Shown one piece after another: positions 7,331 through 15,490 of a stretch of 22,841 nt of DNA (the stretch's first letter is position 1; each line of letters opens with the position of its first letter). The stretch spans positions 1 to 22,841 of the forward strand of contig UQQO01000018.1 of assembly GCA_900543175.1 (NCBI GenBank). Direction: 5' to 3'. The DNA is from an uncultured Fusobacterium sp. (GTDB lineage: Bacteria; Fusobacteriota; Fusobacteriia; Fusobacteriales; Fusobacteriaceae). A program made the position numbers and the translations under genes. The notes beneath the pieces were generated by a model, which saw nothing but the letters and a program-made list of their open reading frames with translations, ran no database searches and was not told where the DNA came from.

Positions 7331-9934
7331 ATGTTAACAGGAAATCAAATTAGAAAAGAGTTTATTGAGTTTTTTAAAGCTAAAAATCATAAGCACTTTG
7401 AAAGTGCATCTCTAATTCCAGATGATGCAACACTATTACTTACAGTAGCAGGAATGGTACCTTTTAAACCTTACTTCTTAGGACAAAAAGAAGCACCATA
7501 TCCAAGAGTAACAACATATCAAAAATGTATCAGAACAAACGACCTTGAAAATGTAGGAAGAACAGCTAGACACCATACATTTTTTGAAATGTTAGGAAAC
7601 TTCTCTTTTGGAGATTACTTTAAAGAAGAAGCAATAGTATGGTCTTGGGAATTTGTTACTGAAGTATTAAAATTAGATAAAAACAAACTTTGGGTATCTG
7701 TATTTACAACTGACGATGAAGCAGAAAAAATTTGGATAGAAAAATGTAACTTCCCTAAAGAAAGACTTGTAAGACTTGGGGAAGATGAAAACTGGTGGGC
7801 AGCAGGACCAACAGGTTCTTGTGGACCATGTTCAGAAATTCACGTTGACTTAGGACCAGCTTACGGAGGAGATGAAAACTCTAAACTTGGAGATGAAGGA
7901 ACAGATAACCGTTTCATAGAAATTTGGAACTTAGTATTTACTGAATGGAATAGAATGGAAGATGGAAGCTTACAACCACTACCTAAGAAAAACATCGATA
8001 CTGGAGCAGGACTTGAAAGAATAGCTGCTATGGTACAAGGAAAATCAAATAACTTTGAAACAGATCTTCTTTTCCCATTAATTGAAGAAGCTGCAAGATT
8101 AACAAATAGCCAATATGGAAGAGATAGCGAAGAAAACTTCTCACTAAAAGTTATAACTGACCACTCAAGAGCAGTAACTTTCTTAGTAAATGACGGAGTA
8201 ATTCCATCAAATGAAGGAAGAGGATATGTTCTTAGAAGAATTTTAAGAAGAGCAGTAAGACATGGAAGATTATTAGGACAATCAGAACTATTCCTATATA
8301 AAATGGTAGATAAAGTAGTAGAAATCATGGGAGAAGCATATCCAGATTTAAAAGAAAATATTGCTCACATTAAGAAAGTAGTTAAAATTGAGGAAGAAAA
8401 ATTCTCTCGTACACTAGATCAAGGAATGCAACTTGTAAATCAAGAGATTGAAAATGCTAAAAAAGATGGAAAAGATAGCTTAACTGGAGAGGTAACATTT
8501 AAACTATATGATACATATGGATTCCCTTATGAATTAACAGAGGAGATCTGTGAAGAAAAAGGAATTAAAGTATCAAAAGATGAGTTTGAAGCTAAGATGC
8601 AAGAGCAAAAAGAGAGAGCAAAAGCTGCTAGAGAAGTAGTAATGGAAAAAGGACAAGATAGCTTTATAGAAGAATTCTATGATAAATATGGGGTAACTAA
8701 CTTTACTGGATATGAAACTCTAAAAGATACAGGAAAACTATTAAGTATCAGAGATGGAAAAGATGGTAAAAAACTTATGATATTTGATACAACTCCTTTC
8801 TATGGAGAGTCTGGAGGACAAGCAGCAGACTTTGGAGTTATTTCAGGAAATAACTTTGAAGGAAAAGTTGTAGATGTTCAAAAACAAAAGGGAATTTTCA
8901 CTCATACAGTTGAAGTAGTAAGAGGAGAAGCTATTGAAGGAGAAGAGTACCTATTAGAAGTAGATGAAGTAAATAGAGTTGCAACTGCTAAAAACCATAC
9001 TGCTACTCACTTATTACATGAAGCATTAAGAGAAGTTTTAGGATCTCATGTACAACAAGCTGGATCATTTGTAAATGGAGAAAGATTAAGATTTGACTTT
9101 AATCACTATGAAGCAATGACTCCAGAAGAGATCTTAAAAGTTGAAGAGATAGTAAATAGTAAAATAGCTGAAGCAATAGAAGTATCTGTAAAAAATATGA
9201 CTATGGATGAAGCTAAAAAAGCTGGAGCTACTGCACTATTTGGAGATAAATATGGAGATATAGTAAGAGTTGTTAATGTAGAAGGATTCTCTATTGAACT
9301 TTGTGGAGGAACTCACATAGATAACATTGGAAAAATTGGACTTTTCAAAATTGAAAGTGAAAGTGGAATAGCTGCTGGAATCAGAAGAATAGAGGCAGTT
9401 ACAGGAAAAGGAGCATTTGAATTTGTACAAAAATTAGAAGCACTTCTAGTTCAAATTCAAAAAACAGTAAAAGCTAATGAAGTAAATCTACTAGAAAGAG
9501 TAGAAAAAATGGTAGAAGCTTTAAAAGAAAATGAAAGAGAGATTGAATCTCTAAAAGATAAACTTACTTATGTAGAATCTTCATTCTTAAAAGAAAATGC
9601 TGAAGTAATCAATGGAACAACTGTTGTATTAAAAGCATTCAAGAGCAAAACAGCTGATGAATTAAGAAAATTCATTGACTTAGGAAAAGAAAAAATGACA
9701 AATGCTGTTATAGTTTTAGCATCTTCAATGGATGATAAAGTTATATTTGCAGCAGGGGTAACAAAAGACACTATCTCTAAAGTAAAAGCTGGAAATCTTG
9801 TAAAAGAAGCTGCTCAAATAACTGGAGGAAATGGTGGTGGAAGACCTGACTTTGCTCAAGCAGGAGGAAAAGACACTACTAAAGTAGCAGAGGCTTTAGA
9901 AGCAGTAAGAGAAACATTAAGAAAATCTTTATAA
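7331..9934 (+). CDS. alaS: Alanine-tRNA ligase
   Basis: AlaRS charges tRNA-Ala with alanine and removes mischarged serine or glycine. The 867 residues are the normal bacterial length. The class II catalytic core is at the N-terminus (motif 2 region RTARHHTFFEMLGNFSFGD, motif 3 GAGLERIAAM). The editing domain has the zinc ligands His556 and His560 (HTATH) and Cys658 and His662 (CGGTH). A DHHA1-type C-terminal domain ends with GGNGGGRPDFAQAGG from residue 832. The ATG follows GGAGG in a 24-base gap after lptB, too short for a T-box. The first third uses many more C-ending codons (AAC, TTC, GAC, CAC) than neighbouring genes, as expected of a highly expressed gene, and a strong promoter candidate lies at 7178-7206. 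Confidence 0.98.
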   Translation: MLTGNQIRKEFIEFFKAKNHKHFESASLIPDDATLLLTVAGMVPFKPYFLGQKEAPYPRVTTYQKCIRTNDLENVGRTARHHTFFEMLGNFSFGDYFKEEAIVWSWEFVTEVLKLDKNKLWVSVFTTDDEAEKIWIEKCNFPKERLVRLGEDENWWAAGPTGSCGPCSEIHVDLGPAYGGDENSKLGDEGTDNRFIEIWNLVFTEWNRMEDGSLQPLPKKNIDTGAGLERIAAMVQGKSNNFETDLLFPLIEEAARLTNSQYGRDSEENFSLKVITDHSRAVTFLVNDGVIPSNEGRGYVLRRILRRAVRHGRLLGQSELFLYKMVDKVVEIMGEAYPDLKENIAHIKKVVKIEEEKFSRTLDQGMQLVNQEIENAKKDGKDSLTGEVTFKLYDTYGFPYELTEEICEEKGIKVSKDEFEAKMQEQKERAKAAREVVMEKGQDSFIEEFYDKYGVTNFTGYETLKDTGKLLSIRDGKDGKKLMIFDTTPFYGESGGQAADFGVISGNNFEGKVVDVQKQKGIFTHTVEVVRGEAIEGEEYLLEVDEVNRVATAKNHTATHLLHEALREVLGSHVQQAGSFVNGERLRFDFNHYEAMTPEEILKVEEIVNSKIAEAIEVSVKNMTMDEAKKAGATALFGDKYGDIVRVVNVEGFSIELCGGTHIDNIGKIGLFKIESESGIAAGIRRIEAVTGKGAFEFVQKLEALLVQIQKTVKANEVNLLERVEKMVEALKENEREIESLKDKLTYVESSFLKENAEVINGTTVVLKAFKSKTADELRKFIDLGKEKMTNAVIVLASSMDDKVIFAAGVTKDTISKVKAGNLVKEAAQITGGNGGGRPDFAQAGGKDTTKVAEALEAVRETLRKSL

Positions 9935-9944
9935 GAGGTAAGAT

Positions 9945-10364
9945 ATGTATAAAAAATATATTGCCTTAGATATAGGGGATGTAAGGATAGGAGTAGCAAA
10001 ATCTGATATTATGGGGATAGTTGCTACTCCCCTAGAAGTAATAAATAGAAAAAAAGTTAAGTCTGTCCAAAGGATAAAGGAGTTATGTGAACAAGAGAAT
10101 ACAAAATCTTTAGTAGTTGGGATTCCTAAAAGTTTAGATGGAACAGAGAAACGTCAAGCTGAGAAAGTTAGAGAGTATATAGAAAAACTTAAAAAGAATA
10201 TTGAAGGTTTAGAAATATATGAGGTAGATGAGAGATTGACAACTGTATCAGCTGATAGAATGTTAAATGAGGCTAATAAAAAAGGGGCTTTAGAAAAGAG
10301 AAAAGTAGTTGATAAAATAGCAGCAGCAATTATTTTACAAACTTTTTTAGATACAAAAAAATAG
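9945..10364 (+). CDS. ruvX: RuvX/YqgF-family pre-16S rRNA nuclease
   Basis: This 139-residue RNase H-fold protein belongs to the YqgF family, whose members complete 5' processing of 16S rRNA and were first proposed as Holliday junction resolvases. The acidic active-site residues are visible at Asp9 (ALDIGDVRIGVA), Glu96 (DERLTT, 95-100) and Asp123 (VVDKIAAAIILQ). The GIPKSLDGT segment (59-67) is also typical. It starts ten bases after alaS and is followed by secD; the alaS-ruvX pairing is common in low-GC bacteria. The family call is firm. Which of the two proposed activities dominates in this organism cannot be told from sequence. Confidence 0.93.
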   Translation: MYKKYIALDIGDVRIGVAKSDIMGIVATPLEVINRKKVKSVQRIKELCEQENTKSLVVGIPKSLDGTEKRQAEKVREYIEKLKKNIEGLEIYEVDERLTTVSADRMLNEANKKGALEKRKVVDKIAAAIILQTFLDTKK

Positions 10365-10372
10365 ATAAATTT

Positions 10373-10380
10373 GGGAGGAG
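10373..10380 (+). promoter_or_regulatory. Ribosome binding site fixing the secD start
   Basis: GGGAGGAG lies two bases before ATG 10383. Its AGGAG core also falls inside the four extra codons gained if translation were begun at the in-frame TTG 10371. That TTG has no Shine-Dalgarno sequence of its own at a normal distance, so ATG 10383 is the better start. Confidence 0.7.
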
Positions 10381-10382
10381 AA

Positions 10383-11606
10383 ATGGGATCAAAATTACTG
10401 ATGAGATTATCCCTTGTTATAGTTGTAGTAATAGGAGCTATATGGCTTAGCTTTTTTAAACCAACTAAACTAGGACTAGATCTAAAAGGTGGAGTATATG
10501 TAGTTCTTGAAGCTGTTCCAGAAGAGGGAGTAACTATTGATGACTCTGCTATGAATAGGTTGATAGAGGTATTAGATAGAAGAATAAACGGGCTAGGAGT
10601 AGCTGAATCATTAGTTCAAAAAGCTGGAAGTAATAGAGTAATTATTGAACTTCCAGGAATAAGCAACACTGAAGATGCTATTAATATGATAGGAAAAACA
10701 GCACTTCTTGAGTTTAAAATTGAAAATCCAGATGGAACTTTAGGGGAAACTCTTTTAACAGGTGGAGCATTAAAAAAGGCAGATGTAACACATGACAACT
10801 TAGGAAGACCTCAAATTCAATTTGAAATGAACCAAGAGGGAGCAATAAAATTTGCTGAAATTACAAGAAATAATATAGGAAGAAAATTAGCAATTACACT
10901 AGATGGAAAAGTTCAAACTGCTCCTATGATCAACTCTGAAATTCCTAGTGGAAATGGAGTTATCACAGGAAACTACACTTTAGAAGAGGCTAAAGCAACA
11001 GCAACTCTTTTAAATGCAGGAGCTTTACCAGTAAAAGCTGAAGTTGTAGAAACTAGAACAGTAGGGGCATCACTTGGAGATGAATCAATAGCTCAAAGTA
11101 AACAAGCAGCTATGTTTGCTATGGCTCTAATTGGTATATTTATGCTTATATTCTACAGACTTCCAGGAATAGTAGCAGATATAGCACTTATTATATTTGG
11201 ACTTATAACTTTTGGATCTTTAAATTTCATAGATGCAACATTGACACTTCCAGGTATAGCAGGACTTATTTTATCAGCAGGAATGGCAGTAGATGCTAAT
11301 GTTATCATATTTGAGAGAATAAAAGAGGAGTTAAAATTAGGTAATACAATTCGTAATGCAATAGATGCAGGGTTTAGCAAAGGATTTGTAGCAATATTTG
11401 ACTCTAACTTAACAACATTGATAATAACAACTATCTTATTTACTTTTGGAACTGGACCAGTAAAAGGATTTGCAGTAACATTGACAATAGGTACATTAGC
11501 ATCAATGTTTACAGCTATTACAATTACTAAAATATTATTAGTTACATTTGTAACTATGTTTAAATTAAATAAACCAGAACTATTTGGAGTTAGGAGGAAA
11601 ATATAA
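10383..11606 (+). CDS. secD: Protein translocase subunit SecD
   Basis: SecD works with SecF in the inner membrane and uses the proton gradient to help SecYEG-exported proteins emerge on the periplasmic side. Starting at ATG 10383 gives 407 residues, the short form seen in many non-enterobacterial species (E. coli SecD is about 615). One membrane segment (about 7-24) is followed by KLGLDLKGG (29-37), a periplasmic region to about 235, and five C-terminal membrane segments with AGMAVDANVIIFERIKEE (Asp304 in the RND-type core). An in-frame TTG at 10371 would add four residues but overlaps the ribosome binding site. The stop overlaps the secF start as TAATG. No yajC is present nearby. Confidence 0.95.
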   Translation: MGSKLLMRLSLVIVVVIGAIWLSFFKPTKLGLDLKGGVYVVLEAVPEEGVTIDDSAMNRLIEVLDRRINGLGVAESLVQKAGSNRVIIELPGISNTEDAINMIGKTALLEFKIENPDGTLGETLLTGGALKKADVTHDNLGRPQIQFEMNQEGAIKFAEITRNNIGRKLAITLDGKVQTAPMINSEIPSGNGVITGNYTLEEAKATATLLNAGALPVKAEVVETRTVGASLGDESIAQSKQAAMFAMALIGIFMLIFYRLPGIVADIALIIFGLITFGSLNFIDATLTLPGIAGLILSAGMAVDANVIIFERIKEELKLGNTIRNAIDAGFSKGFVAIFDSNLTTLIITTILFTFGTGPVKGFAVTLTIGTLASMFTAITITKILLVTFVTMFKLNKPELFGVRRKI

Positions 11607-12544
11607 TGCAAATAGAAATTATAAAAAATAGTAAGAAATTTTTAGGTATTTCAGCAGTTTTCCTAATAGTCTCTCTAGTAGTTTTCTTTGCTAAAGGATT
11701 AAATTATGGAATTGACTTTTCTGGTGGAAACCTATTTCAATTAAAATTTGAAAAAAGTATAACTTTAAATCAAATCAACAACAATTTAGATGAGATAGCT
11801 AAAACTATACATCAAGTTAATCCTAATAGTAGAAAAGTTCAAATTTCAGAAGATAATACAGTTATCATTAGAACACCTGAATTAAAAGAAAGTGAAAAAA
11901 CAGAAGTACTTGATAATTTAAAAAAAATAGGAAACTTTGAAATCAATAAAGAGGAGAAAGTAGGGGCAAGTGTAGGAGAGGAATTAAAAACATCTGCAAT
12001 TTTAGCTTTAAGTATAGGAGCAGTTTTAATAATTCTATATATAACATTTAGATTTGAATTTACATTTGCTGTTGCAGCAGTAGCAGCTCTATTCCACGAC
12101 TTAATAATAGCTATTGGGGTTATAGCACTTTTAGGTTATGAGATAGATACTCCATTTATAGCTGCAATACTAACAATTCTTGGATATTCAATCAACGATA
12201 CAATAGTAGTTTTTGATAGAATAAGAGAAAATATGAAACGTAAAAATAGAGGAACTTTTGAACAATGTCTAGATAAGAGTGTTAATCAAGTTATGATAAG
12301 ATCTTTAAATACATCAGTAACAACTTTATTTGCTATTATAGCAATTCTTGTTTTTGGTGGAGATAGCTTAAAAACATTTATTATGACTCTATTAATAGGA
12401 ATTTTAGCTGGAACATACAGTTCAGTATTTATAGCAACACCTTTAGTTTATATTTTCGATAAAAATAAAAAAGGACCAAATAAAGGGTTTAATAGTTTCA
12501 AAGAAGAAACAAAAAAAGAAAATGAAGAGAAAATATTAGTCTAA
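11606..12544 (+). CDS. secF: Protein translocase subunit SecF
   Basis: SecF is the partner of SecD in the proton-driven export accessory complex. The 312 residues are typical. An N-terminal membrane segment (about 12-29) leads into GLNYGIDFSGG (31-41, the SecD/SecF family signature). A periplasmic domain reaches about 125, and five membrane segments follow, with the conserved INDTIVVFDRIREN (196-209) between them. The ATG shares one base with the secD stop codon, and AGGAGG (11593-11598) lies in the end of secD, so the two are probably translationally coupled and made in equal amounts. The gene ends just before the only gap of 100 bases inside the gene run, which suggests the end of the alaS-ruvX-secDF unit. 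Confidence 0.96.
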   Translation: MQIEIIKNSKKFLGISAVFLIVSLVVFFAKGLNYGIDFSGGNLFQLKFEKSITLNQINNNLDEIAKTIHQVNPNSRKVQISEDNTVIIRTPELKESEKTEVLDNLKKIGNFEINKEEKVGASVGEELKTSAILALSIGAVLIILYITFRFEFTFAVAAVAALFHDLIIAIGVIALLGYEIDTPFIAAILTILGYSINDTIVVFDRIRENMKRKNRGTFEQCLDKSVNQVMIRSLNTSVTTLFAIIAILVFGGDSLKTFIMTLLIGILAGTYSSVFIATPLVYIFDKNKKGPNKGFNSFKEETKKENEEKILV

Positions 12545-12568
12545 ATATAAAAATTAATATATAATATA

Positions 12569-12608
12569 AGAGGGCAACTGAGAATGATAAAATTTAAAGT
12601 CGCCCTCT
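12569..12608. terminator. Intergenic hairpin between secF and alr (terminator or leader structure)
   Basis: AGAGGGC (12569-12575) pairs with GCCCTCT (12602-12608). After one A-C mismatch, ACT (12577-12579) pairs with AGT (12598-12600), leaving an 18-base loop. Read on the - strand the mismatch becomes a G-U pair, so the stem is continuous over 11 pairs. The sequence after it, AAAATTTTAC, is a poor U tract. It is the only GC-rich patch in the 100-base gap. A TATAAT at 12560-12565 without a clear -35 could be a -10 for alr, in which case the hairpin would begin the alr leader. Confidence 0.45.
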
Positions 12609-12644
12609 AAAATTTTACACATATAGATAAAGAAGGGAATAAAA

Positions 12645-13742
12645 ATGAGAACTTGGCTAGAGATAGATATAGATAATTTAAAATACAACATAGGAAAAAT
12701 ACAAAAACTAGTTGAGGGTAAAAAAATTTTAGGAGTGGTAAAAGCTGATAGTTATGGTTTTGGAGCAGTTAAGATAGCGAAGGAACTTTCAGAGGTTGGA
12801 GTAAAGATTTTTGGGGTAGCTTCATTAGATGAAGCACTTGAATTAAAAAAAAGTGGAATAGAAGATGAGATTTTAATTTTAGGATCGTTGTTTGAAGATG
12901 AAATTTTAGTAGCAGATAAAGAGAACTTTCAAATAACAGTAAGTAGTAGAAAACAATTGAAATTTATAGAGGATAACAGATTAAATGTAAAATTTCATAT
13001 AAAAATTGATACTGGAATGGGAAGACTAGGTTTTACCGTAGAAGAGGGAGATAGAGTAATAGAAGAGTGTATAGGGAAAAATATGAATATTACTGGTATC
13101 TATTCACATCTTTCTGATGCTGATGGTATGAGTCAGGAATCTATTGATTACACTGAGGGACAACTTAAAAAGTTTACTATTTTCAAAAAATATGAAAATG
13201 TAGTAAAATATATTCATATATTAAATAGTGGAGGAATACTTCGTTTCAATAATAGATATGCAGGAAATTTAGTAAGAGCAGGAATATGTATGTATGGTAT
13301 GCTTGGAAATGAGAGAATAGAAGGGTTTAAAAGAGTATTTACAGCAAAGGCTAGAGTTCTGTCAATTAGAACTGTAGAAGAGGATTCTTATATCTCTTAT
13401 GGAAGAACAGCTCAACTAAAAAAAGGGGAGAGTTTTGCTACATTATCAATAGGTTATGCAGATGGGATGAAAAAGGAGTTTTCTAATAAAACATATGTTA
13501 TAATAGAAGGTGAAAAATGCCCAGTAGTCGGTGAGATATGTATGGATATGTGTATGGTAAAAATTCCTAGTTCTATTGTAGAAAAGGTAGAGATTGGAGC
13601 AGAGGCTATTGTTATTAGAGATGATATAATAGAGGAGATAAACTCTATTCATAAATCTACTTGGGATATTTTAACAGGGATTGGAAGAAGAGTTTATAGA
13701 GTGTATAAAAAGAATGGAAGTGTAGATTTAATAAAAAGATAA
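12645..13742 (+). CDS. alr: Alanine racemase
   Basis: This PLP enzyme interconverts L- and D-alanine and so supplies D-Ala for peptidoglycan. The 365 residues fit the family. The PLP lysine is Lys33 in VVKADSYGFG, the position of the usual KADAYGHG motif (Phe replaces the common His). The second catalytic base is Tyr252 in ISYGRTA. HIKIDTGMGRLGF, YSHLSDADG and GEICMDMCMV are further family blocks in the right order. The start ATG has AAGGG about seven bases ahead. It follows the secF-alr hairpin and may begin a new transcript. The next gene starts 10 bases later. Confidence 0.95.
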   Translation: MRTWLEIDIDNLKYNIGKIQKLVEGKKILGVVKADSYGFGAVKIAKELSEVGVKIFGVASLDEALELKKSGIEDEILILGSLFEDEILVADKENFQITVSSRKQLKFIEDNRLNVKFHIKIDTGMGRLGFTVEEGDRVIEECIGKNMNITGIYSHLSDADGMSQESIDYTEGQLKKFTIFKKYENVVKYIHILNSGGILRFNNRYAGNLVRAGICMYGMLGNERIEGFKRVFTAKARVLSIRTVEEDSYISYGRTAQLKKGESFATLSIGYADGMKKEFSNKTYVIIEGEKCPVVGEICMDMCMVKIPSSIVEKVEIGAEAIVIRDDIIEEINSIHKSTWDILTGIGRRVYRVYKKNGSVDLIKR

Positions 13743-13752
13743 AGGAGAGCAG

Positions 13753-14934
13753 ATGGCAAAGGTAATTTTAATAAGTGGGAAAGAGAAAAAAATAGTAAAT
13801 TTTTACCCAAATGTATTTAAAGATGAGGTAAAAACTATTGTTGGAGATATAAAAAATGGAGATGTAGTTGATGTTTGCTCAGCCGATGGAGCTTTTGTTG
13901 GAAGAGGGTATGTAACAGATTCAACATCAGCATTTGTAAGAGTTTTAACAACTAAAGATGAAAAGATAGATAAAAACTTTATACTTGAAAAAATTAGAAG
14001 AGCATATAAAAAGAGAGAGCATCTTTTTAATGAAACTAACTGTGTAAGAGCATTTTTCTCTGAGGGAGATGGAATCCCTGGGCTAATAATAGATAAATTT
14101 GAAAAATATGTATCTGTACAATTTAGAAACTCTGGAGTGGAAGCTTTTAGACAAGAGATTATAAATAGTATTAAAAAGGTTATGAAACCAAAGGGAATCT
14201 ATGAGAGAAGTGATGTTGAAAATAGAACTCTTGAGGGAGTAGAGCAAAAAACAGGAGTAATTTTTGGTGAGATTCCTGAAAGAGTAATAATGGAAGATAA
14301 TGGACTAAAATATAATATAGATATTATAGATGGGCAAAAAACAGGGTTCTTCCTAGATCAAAGAGATTCAAGAAAGTTTATTAGAAAATATTTAAATAAG
14401 GACACAAGATTTTTAGATGTTTTCTCAAGTAGTGGTGGTTTCTCAATGGCAGCTTTAAAAGAGGGATGTAAAAAGGTAACTGCTATTGATAAAGAGCCAC
14501 ATGCCTTAGAATTATGTAGAGAGAACTATGCTTTAAATGAGTATACAGGAGATTTTGTAACTATGGAGGGAGATGCTTTTCTACTTCTTAAAACTCTTGT
14601 AGGAAGAGGGGAGAAATTTGATGTAATTACATTGGATCCACCTTCATTGATTAAGAGAAAAGCAGATATTCATAAGGGAAGAGATTTCTTCTTTGATCTA
14701 TGTGATGATAGCTTTAAACTTTTATCTGATAATGGAATTTTAGGAATTATAACATGTGCTTACCATATTTCACTTCAAGATTTAATAGAAGTAACAAGAA
14801 TGGCAGCTTCTAAAAATGGGAAATTACTTCAAGTTATAGGGATAAACTACCAACCTGAAGATCATCCATGGATTCTTCATGTTCCTGAAACTTTGTATTT
14901 AAAAGCTTTATGGGTAAAAGTTGTAGAAAATTAA
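13753..14934 (+). CDS. RlmI-like class I rRNA (cytosine-C5) methyltransferase
   Basis: This 393-residue SAM-dependent methyltransferase is of the RlmI/YwbD type, whose E. coli member methylates a cytosine in 23S rRNA. An N-terminal PUA-like domain (about 1-75) includes GDVVDVCSADGAFVGRGY. A middle region ends in KTGFFLDQRDSR (196-207). The Rossmann-type catalytic domain has the SAM motif LDVFSSSGG (221-229), an acidic ribose-binding end in AIDKEPHAL, and the DPPS motif at 295-298. The ATG follows AAGGAG overlapping the alr stop. Family placement is strong. The exact RNA position modified is not readable from sequence, so no gene symbol is given. Confidence 0.88.
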   Translation: MAKVILISGKEKKIVNFYPNVFKDEVKTIVGDIKNGDVVDVCSADGAFVGRGYVTDSTSAFVRVLTTKDEKIDKNFILEKIRRAYKKREHLFNETNCVRAFFSEGDGIPGLIIDKFEKYVSVQFRNSGVEAFRQEIINSIKKVMKPKGIYERSDVENRTLEGVEQKTGVIFGEIPERVIMEDNGLKYNIDIIDGQKTGFFLDQRDSRKFIRKYLNKDTRFLDVFSSSGGFSMAALKEGCKKVTAIDKEPHALELCRENYALNEYTGDFVTMEGDAFLLLKTLVGRGEKFDVITLDPPSLIKRKADIHKGRDFFFDLCDDSFKLLSDNGILGIITCAYHISLQDLIEVTRMAASKNGKLLQVIGINYQPEDHPWILHVPETLYLKALWVKVVEN

Positions 14935-14947
14935 AAAGGGTGATGAG

Positions 14948-15481
14948 ATGTATTTAGATATAGCAATAGGAGTAGTTATTCTCTTTTCATTATTATATGG
15001 ATTTAAGAATGGATTATTTGTAGAGTTTATAGCGATATTTGGAGTGGTAATAAACTTTATTATAGCTAAAAAATATACTCCAACAGTTATAGATTTTTTA
15101 AATCTTTCTAAAGATAAAGATCGTTATTTTGTAGTGTATGTAGTTACTTTCTGGGCTGTGTATATAATATTGGGAATAATAATTAGTTTAATTAGAGGCT
15201 CACTGAATAACCAAGGAAAAGGGATAATAACTAGATTTTTAGGTGGAGTTTTAGGAGCTATAAAAGGATTATTTTTAGCTCTAATAATTCTTTTGATTTT
15301 TAACTATTCAGCAGATATTTTTAAAAGTCTGAGAAAATATTCATCAGGAAGCTATGTAAATAAACTGTTTTTAGAAAAAGCTCCAGAGTTAGAAGAATAT
15401 ATACCAGATGTTTTTCAAGCTAAATTAAAAGAGCTAAAAAATGGAGAGTTAGTAGATAAATATATTGATAAACTTTTTTAG
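14948..15481 (+). CDS. CvpA-family inner-membrane protein
   Basis: A 177-residue membrane protein with four predicted hydrophobic segments (about 3-22, 25-43, 62-82 and 98-119) and a charged C-terminal tail. The opening MYLDIAIGVVILFSLLYGFKNG and the later RFLGGVLGAIKGLF match the CvpA (colicin V production) family pattern of an N-terminal I/L-D motif, Y/R-G-x-x-x-G and a G-x-x-x-G-x-x-K/R-G helix. The family has been linked to envelope integrity, but its biochemical role is not established. It sits directly before the LptF/LptG pair, with AAGGGTGAT just before its ATG. The envelope context is suggestive only. Confidence 0.8.
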   Translation: MYLDIAIGVVILFSLLYGFKNGLFVEFIAIFGVVINFIIAKKYTPTVIDFLNLSKDKDRYFVVYVVTFWAVYIILGIIISLIRGSLNNQGKGIITRFLGGVLGAIKGLFLALIILLIFNYSADIFKSLRKYSSGSYVNKLFLEKAPELEEYIPDVFQAKLKELKNGELVDKYIDKLF

Positions 15482-15490
15482 GAGTGGGTA

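Noticed and set aside
7861..8328. 155-codon open frame on the - strand inside alaS
   Set aside because: Antisense shadow of strongly conserved alaS coding sequence; no family resemblance.
10309..10336. Promoter TTGATA-16-TATTTT ahead of secD
   Set aside because: The -10 is weak and spacing is 16; such matches are frequent in this AT-rich sequence, so it was not listed.
11153..11611. 152-codon open frame on the - strand opposite secD
   Set aside because: It lies fully within secD except for its first codons, has no recognisable domain or good ribosome binding site, and its composition is that of an antisense shadow of an AT-rich gene.
12577..12597. Fur-like site in the loop of the secF-alr hairpin
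   Set aside because: GAGAATGATAA resembles only half of a Fur box; the other half does not match, and neither neighbour is an iron gene.
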